64,000 nucleotides of DNA from Garcia nutans (Eukaryota; Streptophyta; Magnoliopsida; Malpighiales; Euphorbiaceae): assembly GCA_947685225.1 (NCBI GenBank), contig CANTUV010000010.1:248001-312000 (forward strand), given 5' to 3'. A program made the translations under genes and the position numbers. Each line of letters starts with the position of its first letter. The first letter of the stretch is position 1. A model generated the notes under the pieces. The model was not told where the DNA came from and ran no database searches. It saw nothing but the letters and a program-made list of their open reading frames with translations. Positions 22,335 through 35,037 of the stretch are shown in pieces.

Positions 22335-23700
22335 TATAGACTCTCAATTTTGACTCCAAGTTGGTACGATTCTGATTAAAGGATGTCAAAATAAATTTAA
22401 TTCGACTTTAAAAGATTTAAACCTAGTTTATAATTTTTTTAAATAAGTCAGTTCGGATTAAAAATGCATAAATTCAATTGTAAAACCCTAAATTATTTTC
22501 TTAAATTCCAAAATTTAAAATTGCTTTCTTAAATCTTAATCTATTTTCTAAATATCCAGTAAACCTAAAAATTAATCTTCAAACCTTAAACCCCAAAATC
22601 CTAAATTATTTTTCTAGAACCCTAAATTATTTTTCAGAATTCCTAAAGTGCTTTGTTTTTCCAAAACCCTAAATTATTTTTTCCAAACCTTAATTCCTCA
22701 AAACCAAAATCCAGAAATCATAATTTCTTAAACCAAAATCCAGAAACCCTAAATTTCCTAAACTATAACCTAAGCCCTAATTCCCAATAACCACCAAAAT
22801 CTTAGTTTGAATCCAGTAACCTAAAACCAATGTTTATCCAGTAACCCTAATTTCCTAAACCATAACTTTAAACCCCTAATTTTCAAAATAAAATCCCAAA
22901 ACCCTAATTTTTATCCCATTAGACCTAATTTAAGATGTAAACTCTAGTTATATATATTTAATAGTGTTTAACCTTAACTTTGTTTATTTAATGAATTGAA
23001 TTCTAATTTAAATTATTTATTTGATTATGTGATTTGTTATATATTAATGATGACTGGTTTATTTTATTTTATGGATGGTTTGCTTTTTATTTATATTGGA
23101 TGATTGAATATTATTTTATTTGTTTGTCTTAGTTTTAAATTTATAAGAAGTATGTTTTCACTTTGTGGGTAACTCATTAGTTAAATTTCATATAATTTAA
23201 ATTATTTCAAGTTTTGGGATCAATATAAAGGACACATTTCAACCTTTTTGGTGGATATCCTATTTAGTTTTATATATTGGATGATGTAAGGACATATTTT
23301 CATCCTCAAATGGGTATCCATTTATTTATTTTGTTTAAATATTATTTTAATTATTAATACAATGATATTTTTATTTTAATTGCCACATATTATATCCTAA
23401 TGATTAAGAATTTTATAATATTTAGACCTGAAAAAGAGGCCGATTCCAATGAACCAGGAGTTGTGGGGGTGCTGAGTCATTCTCACCTTCCCCATACGTA
23501 TCCAACTTTCTGAACTCATTAGGGGGTTGGAAATTTCTTAGGAATCGAGTCATCCACTCTTTTCCTTTTTTTTGGTTCGTCCGGGTGGCGACTCTATTTT
23601 CTCTAGATTTAGACCAGTGTTCTCTAAGGTCCTGAGTCTAACAGTGCTGAAGTCACAAGAACCATTCCACCAGGAGTGGGGACAAAAATTTCTGCTCACA
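22335..23700 (+). repeat. EL2 3' LTR
   Basis: Starts TATAGACTC (the first TG is now TA) and ends CTCACA. It retains about 250 bp missing from the 5' copy, including a TGGCGACTCTA motif at 23586-23596 that resembles the element's own primer site. Telo-box motifs AAACCCTAA are also present in its AT-rich part. Flanked on the right by GAGGG. Confidence 0.85.
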
Positions 23701-23709
23701 GAGGGACTA

Positions 23710-24121
23710 GTGATACTGCCCATACTATACCAAACTGTATGACCGACCTCCGAGCTTATATGGCTTATGACCTTCCATTATGAATGATTCTTTTAACTGA
23801 ATATTTTGATGTCTGGATGACAATCAGTATGACATGACAGAAAGCATGATGGTGGCACCCGAAAAATTCACTGACCCTGGCAAGTATTGTCCCACACTCG
23901 TTCACTATATATAGGGATAGGCCCCCATAGATAAAATATCTGATATATTCCCTTTTCTTGATTTTAAGCTCTTCCATTCTGCAAGTTAATAACTTAGGCA
24001 TCAGACTCTCCCTACTATAGCCCGGTCTTTCAGTTCTTTATCTTGTTGGTGATACAATTGATAAAAGTAGAACTCGAACTTCTGAACTAGAGCAGGAGTC
24101 TCCGAAGTCCAGTTCGTCATC
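23710..24121 (+). repeat. EL1 3' LTR
   Basis: Begins TGATACTGCCC right after a purine run (GGGAGG) that is now split by EL2, and ends GTTCGTCATCA. A TATA box (TATATATAG, 23906-23914) lies mid-LTR, with a likely R/U5 region after it. No upstream partner LTR was found, so this assignment rests on TG...CA ends, the TATA box and position. Confidence 0.6.
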
Positions 24122-24601
24122 AAATAGTATACATATATATAGATAAAATTTACTTAAATATAAGGAGGTCTGATTCATATAATATGATCATCACATTTTA
24201 TAATTTAACCACTTTATAATTTGAATTAGCATTTGTAATTAAAATCATAATTGTATTATATGATTTATCTCATTTTTTCAATCTTCAATTGGCCAAATGT
24301 CTTAATTGGCATCCTATACCTCAACAATAACCTATCTCTCATTCCCTTATTTTTTTTTCTTTATTTTATCTGCATTTCCTCTCCTCCTAATGTGTGATCC
24401 CCTAATTTCATAATCTCTAATATCTAATTTCCTCATTTTCATTTTAGAATTTTCAAAATGTCGCATATGAAGATGGATTTTGCCTTACCAAATTCATAAA
24501 ATTAAAAAAAAATTCTTAAACTTCCGCATAATTTTAAACTAAAAGATATAAAAATGAAAAGGAAAATTATCACCATAAAAATGAGAACTAAAAAAAAGTT
24601 T
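24122..24601. other. AT-rich spacer between EL1 and copia A
   Basis: About 480 bp of AT-rich sequence without open frames of note or repeats. Probably old host intergenic DNA that separates two transposon insertions. Confidence 0.5.
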
Positions 24602-25141
24602 TGATGTAAATATACGGTAAGCACTAGAAGGCAAAGGTTCTCTACCAAACACTTCAATCTATTAGAAAAATTATGCAGATTTTTTTATATGTCAAATTAA
24701 TGAAAATACAAAATAACAGCAAAAAATAATTCACACACAAATTTGATAATAGAGTTTAACCAATTATACTTACTTCTGTGGCCCTGCTGCAAATTATTTT
24801 ATTGAAGAAAGAAAATAAACAAAGTGTTTACAACACTCATAACTCATAACCTACACCCAATTAGACCCAAATTTTTTTTTTACAAAATTCTTTTACAAAC
24901 TTTTTCTCTTAAGTTTTTCTCTCAAACTCTCTAATTTTCTAATTTTTGGGATAATTTTCAATGAGATCTTAAGAGGTTTTATAGGCTTTAAAAATTAGGT
25001 TGGTAGAGTTAAGCACCTTCATTTTTTGCCTCCATTATCTAAGGTAGGCACTTCTATTTTTGACTAAAAATTACACCTTCATTTTATGGTTAGGCACCTC
25101 CATTTTTTACTCCAAAAATAGTTAGTAAAATTTCATTAATA
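24602..25141 (-). repeat. Copia A 3' LTR
   Basis: Collinear with 29274-29808, sharing blocks such as GCAAATTATTTTATTGAAG-like and 'ATTACACCTTCATTTTATGG'. The inner end TATTAATGAAATTTTA (minus strand) is preceded by the purine tract AAGTGGGAGA. The outer end is diverged, so 24602 is approximate. Confidence 0.8.
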
Positions 25142-25699
25142 ATCTCCCACTTGAAGATTGATTTTAATTTAGTTTCACACCTTGATCTATGCAATAGATC
25201 TTTTCAGTCTTTTTATTCTTGTAGGCCAACTGAAGTTGAACACAACTTCAGTTTGTCAATAGCCGCCGTCTTTGTCAACATATCCATTGAATTTTTACTT
25301 CATTGAATCTTTTCTGGTATTAACATCTCATCCTCTAATAGAGTTTCTGATGAAGTGATAATGAAGTCCAATATGTTTAATTCTAGAATGAAGTACTAAA
25401 TTTTTTGCTAAGTGTATTGCACTTTGACTATCACTATGTAAGATATTTTTCTCCTGATTGAATTCTAACTCAGTTAATAAACTTTGAAGCTATATTATCT
25501 CTTTACTAGCTTTAGTTACCGCTACATACTCAGTCTCTGTAGTGGATAGAGTGACAATCTTCTGTAACCTCGATATCCAACTAACAGTTGTATTTTCAAC
25601 AGTGAATATATAACTGGTGGTACTTCTTCGGTGATTGACTTCATCTTCAAAGTCTATATCTACGTAGCCTTATACTTTTATCTCTCATTTACCAAAGTA

Positions 25700-28560
25700 C
25701 AAACACTTTTCTGTAGTGCCTCGTAAATATCTCAAAATCCATTTTACAGTTTCTCAATGAGCTTTTTTTGGATTTGACATAAACCTACTAACAACTCCCA
25801 CTGCATGGCCAATATCTAGTCTTGTATAAACCATTGCGTACATTAAGCTTTCAATGGCTGAGGCATAAAGAATCTCAGCCACGAGTTCTTTCTTTTTCTC
25901 CGTCTGAGGAGATTGATCTTTGGATAGACAAAAGTGATTGGCCAAGAGTGTGTTGACTGGCTTGGCATCACCCATGTTGAATCTCTATAAAACACGATTG
26001 ATGTACTCTGCTTGAGATAACTGTAAGAGTCCTTTTTGCTTATCTCTTGTGATTTTTATTCCAAGAATCTTTTTTGCTGGACCCAAGTCTTTTATGTCAA
26101 ACTCTTTTGATAATTGCTGCTTCAACCTTCTGATATCCTTTATATCCAAACCTGCTACTAATATGTCATCGAGCAAAGTAGCAAAAGAATATAATAGGAG
26201 CTATATCTCTTAAAGTAGCAACAGTGGTCGGTGTTGTACCTTTGAAATCTTTCCTTATGCATGAAGCCATCAAACTTTTTGTATCACTGTCATAGGACTT
26301 ACTTCAGGCCATTTAAGCTCTTCTTAAGTCTGCATACCATATTTTCCTTTCCCTTTTCTGAAAAACCTTCTGGTTGTACATGTATATCTCTTCATCCAAC
26401 TCTTTATGAAGAAATACAGTCTTTATGACTAACTGTTCAAGATAAAGATCTTTAATGGCAACAATACTCAAGACTAATATGATAGTATTAAGCTTCACAA
26501 CAGAAGCATAAATGTCGGTGTAGTCAATTCCTTCCTTCTACTGGAATTCTTTGCTAACTAGTCAGACTTTGTATCTTTTAGAACCATCATGCTCCTCTTT
26601 CACCCGATACACCCATTTGTTATGAAGTGCCTTCTTTCCCATGAAAAACTCAGCTAGTTTTCATGTCTAGTTAGAGATTAGAGACTTCAACTTGTCTTTA
26701 ATGCCAAGCTCCCACTTGCTAGCATCTCTAGTATGACAAGCTTTATCATAACATTTAGGCTCCCCTCCATCAGTCAGCAATAAATAGTTTATGTATCTCC
26801 TATTAGGCAAAGGAGGCCGAGAAGACCTTCTCAATATAGGAGCTGGAGTAGGAGGTTGCGGTGTGTTGGATTGCTACACACTGCTTTGCTCAACGAGTTC
26901 CTCTAGCTGAGGACTTGCTACAATCAGTTTTGTCATAGGACTATCTGGGATATCATCTATATCTGTAAATATTGACTCACTCTGCTCTGTATTGCTAGAG
27001 TCGGTTTTATGCATGTCCTTGTTCATCACATTTTCATTGAAAATCACATCTCTACTGTGAATCACCTTCTTATTTTCATCATCCCAAAAGTGATAACCAA
27101 ACTCATCCTCACCATAACCGATGAAGATGTACTTGTTAGATTTGAGATCAAGCTTATTCCTACTGTGATTACTAATATGCACATATGCTATACAACTAAA
27201 AACTTTTAAATGTGATAGTTTTATCTCCTTTTTGCTTCATACCTCCTCTGGTATTCTATGCTTCAATGGAATTGATGTGCTTTAGTTGATTAAGTAAGTT
27301 GTTATGTTGACTGCTTTTGCCCAGAACTGCTTTGATAGACTTGACTGTATACGAATGCTTCTGGCTTTTTCTATTATTGTTCAATTTATACGCTCAGCTA
27401 TACCATTGTGTTGAGGCGTACCAAGCACGGTTCTCTCCATTCTAATTCTGTGCTCATAGCAGAACTTCTTGAATCTAGTGTCTTCATATTTACCTCCATT
27501 GTCAATTTTGAGCCTTTTAATCTTTAGACCTGTCTCATTTTTCACCACAACTTTTCATCTCCTGAAAGTCTCAAACAATTCAGACTTATGCTTTAATAAG
27601 TAAACTCATACTTTTTGAGAGTGATCATCAATGAATATCACGAAGTAGTATTTTTTACCAATGGATGAAGTTGTCGTTGGTCTCCAAACATCAGAGTGAA
27701 TGAGCTCTAGTCTTTTCTTCTTTGGAGTTCTGTCACCTGTCTGAAAGCTGACCCTCTTCTGCTTTTAAGTATGCAATCTTCACACATGTCTATCTCAACT
27801 GACTGTAGACTTAGAAGTTTTCCATTTCAATGCATAATTTTTATCCCTTTCTCACTCATGTGGCCAAGTCTCTGATGTTATAAATTGGGATTTTTATTTC
27901 CTGCTGTAACTGTAATTGAACAACATGCTCCTGCTGTCATGTAAAAAATACCACTCTTTTTGCCCCGAGTAACAGTCATTGTACCATTTGAAATCTTCCA
28001 ATCATTATCATAAAAGATTGTAGTATAACCTTCACTAGCCAACTGCTCTACTAAGATTAAGATCTTCCTCAGGTCGAGAATATGCTCGACATCTTTCAGC
28101 TCCCAAATAGACCCATTCAACTTAATTTCACTATACCTTTACTAATAATAGCACAAGATTTACTTTTGTGAAGTGGCATGGAATGATGCTCCAGAGTCTA
28201 ACACCCAAGACTTCTCTTTGACTTCTAAAGAGTATATCAATGCATCATCACTTCTTGAGGTTGAAGTAATATTTTGCCTCTGCCTTTGCCTCTTGGTCCT
28301 TTGACACACTCTTGTACTAATTTTTATATTGTTCAGTCTTCCTACAATTCCAACATTCAACAGTCTTTGAGCTATGAGAATTATTGGAATTTCTGGATTT
28401 GAAACTCTTATCCTTTGATCTACCTCAGCGGTTAGCTTTACCACGCCCATTCCCTCTGGTTGAATTTCTTCCTCTTAACTCTTTATGTAAAATTGAAGAG
28501 GTTGATGATTCACCCGACTCTTTTTATCGAATCTCTTTACTGAGAACCAGATCATGAACA
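25700..28560 (-). pseudogene. Copia A gag-pol remnant (zinc knuckle/protease, integrase, RT, RNase H)
   Basis: Read from high to low coordinates. Protease block KSWVLDSGASFHATSQK near 28160-28215 with intact DSG. Integrase pieces around 27300-27700 (LKIDNGGKY, GTPQHNGIAERIN), then SCIAYVHISNHSRNKLD and YIFIGYGEDEFGYHFWD to 26874. RT pieces: VIKTVFLHKELDEEIYMYNQ, MLDDILVAGLDIKDIRRL (from the Y-V-D-D box, here LDD), FDIKDLGPAKKILGIKITRD, and the RNase-H-proximal TRLDIGHAVGVVSRFMSNP. Frames change at least six times and stops are common. The order and motifs fit the Tnt1/Tork lineage. Confidence 0.8.
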
Positions 28561-29260
28561 TCATCAAATTTCATCTTCTTGCTTCCCGATGAGCTACTCA
28601 TAGTTGTGACAGTAGCATTTCAGCTTTCTGTTAGAGAAAACAAAAGTATTAATACTGGTACTTCTTCATCAAATGAAATCCCAACTAAACTCAACTGGAT
28701 TGTAACTTTATTGAATTCATTTAGATGTTAAGATGTTAAGATACCAATGTGCCTTCTGCCATCTATAAATTAAATAATTTCCTCATCAATTAAATTTTGT
28801 TAGAGGCCAATGGCTTCTCATACATACTGAAGAGAGCCTTCATAAGACCCATCGTGGTCCCTTTTTTTTAATGTTGAAAGCAATATTATGGGATAGCATC
28901 AATCGAATAACTCCAAGAACTTGTCTATCTAGAAGCTTTCAATCTTTTTTCTTCATATCATCTGGCTTCTTTTCTAAGAGAGGTTGATAAAGCCTTTTCT
29001 GATACAGATAATCTTCGATCTGTAACTTTCAAAAGCCAAAATCTACACCATCAAAATTTTCAATTTTCATCTTTTCTTCATCTGTAGTCATCACTCCCAC
29101 TCAAATCTAACTTCTTCTGAATCTTTTCTGACAATTCTTGGAAACTACTGTGTATTAGAATACCTCCATCATCAAACATATATAAGATTTTACTATTTAT
29201 AAAATTTACTATTTATATAAATAGTATTCTCGCAGAAAATTGGCAGCATTTAAAATCAGA

Positions 29261-29271
29261 CTCTAATACCA
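29261..29271 (-). promoter_or_regulatory. Copia A primer binding site
   Basis: Minus strand TGGTATTAGAG, one base different from the TGGTATCAGAG complement of plant initiator-Met tRNA, two bases inside the right LTR. Confidence 0.75.
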
Positions 29272-29273
29272 GT

Positions 29274-29808
29274 TGTTTGAAAATTATGTTGTTAGAAAGT
29301 AAAGGTTCTTTACCAAATACTTGAATCTGTTGAAAAAATTATGCAGATTTTTCTATAAGTCATATTAGTGAGAATGTAAAATAACAGTTAAAAATAATTT
29401 ACACACAAATTTGATAACAGAGTTTGGCCAATTGTGTTTATATCTCTGGCCCTACTACAAATTATTTTATTGAAGGGAGAAAATAAATAAAGTATTTATA
29501 ATACTCGTAAGTTACAACCCACACCCAATTAGACAAAAAAAAATTTCATAAAATTCTTTTATAAGCTTTTTCTCTTAAGCTTTTCTCACAAACTCTCTAA
29601 TTTTTTAATTTTTGAGATGATTTCTAAATAAGATCTTAAGAATTTATATAGGCTTAAAAAATTAGATTGGTGGAGTTAGGCACCTCTATTTTTTATCTCC
29701 ATTACCTAAGTTAGACACCTTTATTTCTGACTAAAAATTACACATCCATTTTATGGTTAAGCACCTTCATTTTTTACTTCAAAAATGGTTGATAAAATTT
29801 CATTAACA
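29274..29808 (-). repeat. Copia A 5' LTR
   Basis: 535 bp, with plus-strand ends TGTTTGAAAA and CATTAACA (TGTTAATG on the element strand). It matches the left LTR along its length with scattered substitutions, indicating an old insertion. Confidence 0.82.
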
Positions 29809-32469
29809 TAATCCTTATCTAATCATATTCTAGATTCAAACTAATAAGAAAATCATATATGTGTTCATTCTCCAACAATCTTTGAAATTTAATTGCATTA
29901 CCAATACAATCTACTTGAAAGTAATCTAGTTCCTATCATAAACTACTTAGCTCAAAAAGTATTATGCTATAGTTATCTCCCCCTATTTTTGTGCTGTGAA
30001 TGTTATTCTAAAGCTCATATATTTGAGCATCATTACCCATTTGGAGTAAGTCTTGAATGTTTCTTTTCATATTTTTTTAGTAGTGTCAAACAACAAATCT
30101 GTCTGAGCTAATATGGGTTACATGGAATTGATGAGCCAAAACATTACAAGAGAATTTTCAAAATCCTATTAATTATGGGCGGGATATGTTGGAGCACTAG
30201 TTTTTTCAAATATGCCATATTCCTCCTTAAATAAGAAAGCCAGTAATTAGCAAATTTTGGACCAAGACTAGAAATAGGAACACACAAATGAGGCAATGGA
30301 AAAAAAACTTGGTTTTAAATCACCCATCAATTGAAATACTAAGAGATTTTGGGTTTTAAAACACCCAAAAGTCAAAAAAAGGTGAGGAATAATGATCGTT
30401 GGGAGGAAGAACAATGAGAAAAGATGACAGTGTATACTCAGACCAAAAAAGGGCTTGTTAGCATTGAAAACAGTTTTAATGTTCACCAGGAAGAAGAACG
30501 ATGAGAAAAGATGCCGAGAAACAAAAAAAAAAGCTACTTTTAGTCGACGTATGAATAATGATGCCAATGACTTCAGTAAGTGCGTGGAACCTCCACCGAT
30601 GTTTTCTAAAGACGAGCTTTTGGTGATCGGCTGATCTCAGATAGATCTTTCTTCCTATGAGGGTGATGACAACAAACGGTCAACATATCTATGCCAAAAA
30701 CCCTTCACCAAAAAATAACCTTCTTTGTTGGTTAAAGATTATGGTGCTGAAAAAGATTTTCAGAAAATCCCAGCAAGGCTTTGATAATATATTGAATTTT
30801 AGAGTAAGAAAATTTTCTACTTTATTCTATCTTCAACAACATATATACAATGCTATTTATATACAGATTATAGCCAATCTAAAATAAATAAGCCTACTAA
30901 ATACCACTTGTAAAATTAGTTACACTATTAAAGAAGGTAACTATTTATTAATCGCTTTTTGTCAACTACTATTTGTGACCATAATTTCTTTCTAAATGGA
31001 TTTCTCCTTTTTCTTTGTTCCATTTTAGGGATATATATAATATGCCCTAACTCCAATTTATCATATAATAATTAAACACATTTTGTTTAATGATATTTTG
31101 ATTAATATTTGGCATTTATAATTTTTTTTGATATCATCTTTAATTTGGTTAATGTGATGTAGCTTTGATTAAATTTTAAGATTTGTCACTATGATGAAGA
31201 TTTTGATAATGAGAGTCAAGTCTTTTGTAATTTAATCTAAAATTATTCTTGATCATAAGATTATTAAATAAGGCTTTGATGATCCAATTAGATCAATATA
31301 TATATGTGATGTCTCTATAAGATAGAGATTAATTATTCTCATTAACTAAATTATATATATCGTGCATATAGAGATATAACCATTGACCCGACTCAATAGA
31401 AAATTTTTAATTGTTAAAATTACTAATAAATTGTCAATGAAATATTTTCTTAAACAATACAATGTAATAATTTTCTTTAACCTTTATAAAAAAAATTCCT
31501 TTAACCTAAGATTATCATAGTAATTGACAAGTTATTTATTATATTTTGATATTGGATATCTATTGTCTTAGAGTAGTAGTTTATGAAGCATGAACATAAA
31601 TATATTGATATGATAATTTTTTAAAAAATAGGAATACGACATAGATGGGATATATTTATACATATATACATATGCATATATATGTTTTAAATTATAAAAA
31701 TACAATAAGAGATAAATATATATTCAAAATAAATATATATTAATTCATTTATATATCAATATAATTATACATACATACATATATAGATATATATATATAT
31801 ATATATATTAAGTTATAAAAATATAATAAGAGATAAACATATACTTAAAACAAATATATATTAGTTTATTTAAATATAAATATAATTATAATAAAAAAAT
31901 AATTTTTTATGACAAAAAAAGATTTGTAATTAAAATTAATTATAATTGTCTAATTAGCAACTTACTAATATAATGTAAATAAAATTTTATGTCAAAATAC
32001 ATCTTAAAATATCTTAAAATGTTAGTGTCTCTGTCTTATTCTGTGCGTATTCTCGCCGTATTCTTTCCGTGCCCAAAAAAAATATATAATAAAATAATAA
32101 GACATGTACGATGAGTGTTTGACACATGTCGGGCACATTTCAATAGTGTGTCCGTGTCTCCATCATGCCTGATTTCGACACTTCATAGGCAGTAGTTAAA
32201 AAGGATATTGGATATAATCAAAAACTTATAGAATTAGTGATTGTTCAAGATAGAATTTATTAATTCTTGATTGTTCAAGATAGAATCTGTTAATTATTGA
32301 TAATGAGTTTAAATTCTATGTTATTTTTACTTATAAACGGCTTAATTAAGAACTTGGCTAGGGCAATTAAATAAAGAAAAATAAATTTTTTAAGTCATTC
32401 ACTTATCATTTATAATTAAAATGAAATACAGTTACTATTAGAATTTGACAGATTAATCATGAAACACTT
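29809..32469. other. AT-rich intergenic region with a possible LTR fragment
   Basis: No gene is supported. Around 30640-31080 a minus-strand TATA-like TATATAAATAGCATTG (near 30848-30866), a following AT-rich tail and low coding potential resemble a fragment of a copia-type LTR, but no partner, primer site or duplication is visible. 31660-31870 is dominated by ATATAC and (AT)n runs. 32016-32190 carries 'GTGTCTC', 'CCGTGTC' and 'GGGCAC' motifs seen in some plant MITEs. None is firm. Confidence 0.35.
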
Positions 32470-33965
32470 TTTGCAAAGTGTCAATTTGATTAAGCCCCTT
32501 TTCCACTTTGAAGCTCATTAATAACGCATAAATGAGCAATATTTGCAGCATGAGCAGCTTTTATTTGATCATTGTGTTTGCATGAGGCACCAACTATATT
32601 GATAATGGAATTCAACTTAGTAAAAAAATGATGAATATGGGTAACTTCTTTTGATGCAGTAACTAATGCTAATTGTAAACGATGTGCCATACAATGAACA
32701 TAATAAGCAAAAGGACAAAGACTTGAAATTAATGCTTGCAACCCATTCCACTCGCCTCTCATATTACTTGCACCATCATAACATTTCCCTCGGATGAATA
32801 TGGATACCTTTTTTTTGATGTAGTAACTAATACTAATTGTAAACGATGTACCATACAATAAACATAATAAGCGAAAGGATAAAGACTTGAAATTAATACT
32901 TGCAACCCATTCCACTCGCCTCTCATATTACTTGCACCATCATAACCTTTCCCTCGAATGTTATAAACATAAAAATTATGTTGAGAAAGAACAAAAATGA
33001 TTTCATCATTTAATGTTAATGCAACAGTATCCTTAACATGAACAAGCCCAAAGAATCGCTCTTTCACACATCCACTTTTATTAACAAATCTCAACATGAT
33101 AGACATTTGCTCCTTCTTAGACTCATATCGAGCTTCATTAATAATTATACAAAATTTAGCATCACCAATTTCTTCTCGAATAGAAATTTTTTACTTTGGT
33201 CGAAATGACTTGTAAAATCTCTTTTTGTATATTATGTGATATATATGATGCATTTTGTGGAGCTTTATCTAAAGCTTTTGCTATTTTATCATCGTAAGAT
33301 GCTATCAAATTTAGCAGCTGGCTAAAATTTTCCTGTCTTTATGATGTTTTAGTTTTATCATGGCCTCTAAAAGTACATCTTTGAAATGCAAGCCACCTAA
33401 CTGCGTCAATTGGGGCTTTCAATCGCATTTTATTTTCTATAACTTGTTGATATGTAAAGCATTCAAAGTGCTTTTGAATATGTAAAGATTGATTCATAAG
33501 ATCTATACATGCTTTCTTAGCATTCTACTGAGGAGAAGTAAGAACTTTTTTAATATGTGCCAAAAATGCATAATTTTTGTCATCTCTCACATTTTATCAA
33601 TTCCGAAATTCATTCACAGTAAATATATATAATCCACAAGAACTTTTTTTAGTATGAAATAAAAAATATGGTAAACAAAATGCTGCATCTTTAATAGGAG
33701 AATATTCCAATCAGGACAAAAATAACTTAAACCATAATGCTGCAAACTTCGTTGATATTTTTCTTCAGATTTTGGATATTTTGAAAGAAAGCATTGATAT
33801 GAACCAATTTTAATATAAGCTCTTCAAATTTCATTATGCATATCAATGGAATAGTCCCAAATATATTATCTTAATCCCGGATCATACTCTAATAAATATA
33901 TTGCTTCGACATTATTTCTTTTAAAAAAAGCATCAATTGTAGATGATTTTTTCATATATTATGCT
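32470..33965 (-). pseudogene. hAT transposase remnant
   Basis: Cut-and-paste transposase of the TTF-type zinc-finger/DUF4371 group. The start MKKSSTIDAFFKRNNVE is followed in broken frames by IKIGSYQCFLSKYPKSEEKY, MLRFVNKSGCVKERFFGLVH, GKGYDGASNMRGEWNGLQ, PFAYYVHCMAHRLQLALV, KLNSIINIVGASCKHNDQIK and INELQSGKG. Many stops, several frameshifts and an internal 163-bp duplication make it inactive. The C-terminal half is absent. Confidence 0.82.
32630..32956. repeat. Tandem 163-bp duplication inside the hAT transposase
   Basis: Two head-to-tail copies: 32630-32792 and 32793-32956. Both run from GATGAATATGG through 'AAACGATGT' and 'CATTCCACTCGCCTCTCATA' to CCCTCG. They differ at several sites, mainly C/T or A/G. 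The unit covers the coding block for YDGASNMRGEWNGLQ. Confidence 0.88.
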
Positions 33966-35037
33966 ATTAATTATCTTTATCGATATCAAAATGCAATCGA
34001 TTAAATTAATCAAAATAAATTTCAATATATGCTCAAATACCTAATTAAAATAAAAATTATTTAAGCATACAAACAATAAAATTTGCATAAAATAAACTAC
34101 TACGCAGGTCTTCTGGGAGCCACCACCCGGGCTCATTGGTATACATACTTTGATATATGAAGATTTCGCAATACGATTGTTCTATTAGTAGCTTACTTAT
34201 ACTTTATCAATCAAGTGTCTAAAAACTAATGTAAATTAGTTATTTGTAAATTAAAAATAATAATTATTATAAATAAAAATAATAAATTAATTATTTAAAA
34301 TCTTTAATTTCAAATTTAATATCTCTAATTTTCTAACTTGATCTCTTATAGAAAACATAAAATGAAATTAAAAGCCCCAAATTATCTCTACTATGTAGAA
34401 TTGAGGAATTGTATTTTTTAATTATAAAATTACTGTAATTAATTAAGGTCATGCTTTAATAATTAAATATCAACTCTAATTATTTGTAATTCAAAAAAAA
34501 ATCAATGGATATAAAAAAAATTATACAATAACTCAACAATGACAATTTAGGATTTTAAATTAGGATTTTGATAATTTAATGAAGTTTTAGCAAAATTATT
34601 AATTTAAGATTCTTGTTTATCTTTATTAGAGCTCAATTATACAAATAAAACTAAGAAAAAATTAAATTTGAATCAATTAAAAATTCAAGATTTACAAAAT
34701 ATATATATATAAATAAAAAAATTTACAAGATTTACAAAAAAAATATAAATAAAAAAATTTACTTACTAATTATAGAATTATTTTGATTATCCACTTTATT
34801 TCAAGGATGATCTTTAAATTTAAAAAAATAATAATATTAATTAAGAGAAGCAAAGAAAGGAAGAGAAGGAACTGGTAAAGAAGATGAGAAAATAATTCGT
34901 GGAGAATGAATATTAAAAATCTGTGGCATGTGAATTTAGGTAATTATAAAAATATTTATATACATTACATATAAATATATACATATATATACTTTTTAAA
35001 AAAAATTTGAGGGGCCCTGGGCGTAGGTCTGCCTCTG

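Larger units (their letters stand above)
12356..23700 (+). mobile_element. EL2: nested Tat/Ogre-lineage Ty3/gypsy retrotransposon
   Basis: An 11.3-kb element bounded by related LTRs (12356-13474 and 22335-23700) with gag, protease, RT, RNase H, aRH and integrase on the plus strand and tandem repeats downstream of pol. Flanking 5-mers GAGGA (12351-12355) and GAGGG (23701-23705) differ at one base and fit a target-site duplication. It lies in the polypurine tract of EL1. Coding frames are interrupted by stops, so it is defective. Confidence 0.85.
4160..24121 (+). mobile_element. EL1: decayed Tat/Ogre-lineage Ty3/gypsy retrotransposon (5' truncated, interrupted by EL2)
   Basis: Domains run gag, protease, RT, RNase H (two-RNase-H Tat type), integrase, then a long 3' region with a minisatellite and an antisense ORF, then a 3' LTR (23710-24121). 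No copy of the 3' LTR is found upstream of gag, so the 5' LTR is missing and the left boundary is approximate. The coding part is full of stops and frameshifts, many explained by C-to-T or G-to-A changes of CAG, CAA, CGA or TGG codons. EL2 (12356-23700) interrupts it immediately before the 3' LTR. Without EL2 the element is about 8.6 kb. Confidence 0.8.
24602..29808 (-). mobile_element. Copia A: Tork/Tnt1-like Ty1/copia retrotransposon, minus strand
   Basis: Two related LTRs (24602-25141 and 29274-29808), a methionine-tRNA-type primer site beside the right LTR, a purine tract beside the left LTR and copia-ordered gag, protease, integrase, RT and RNase H between them, about 5.2 kb in all. Many frameshifts and stops make it defective. 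The flank after the right LTR is TAATC; no clear match is seen on the left, whose LTR end is diverged. Confidence 0.85.
32470..35037 (-). mobile_element. Truncated hAT DNA transposon (TTF-type/DUF4371 transposase)
   Basis: The right boundary at 35037 is the hAT end CAGAGGCAGACC (minus strand), followed by a GGGCCCC block and about 1 kb of AT-rich leader. Coding similarity runs from about 33965 down to 32470 and then stops abruptly before the C-terminal half of the transposase (including the hAT dimerisation domain), and no opposite terminal repeat is found. A deletion or truncation therefore removed the 3' end. Confidence 0.7.

Noticed and set aside
34100..34145. GC-rich 'CCACCACCCGGGCTC' patch as a transposon end
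   Set aside because: No inverted partner or target duplication; it lies inside the hAT leader and cannot be assigned.
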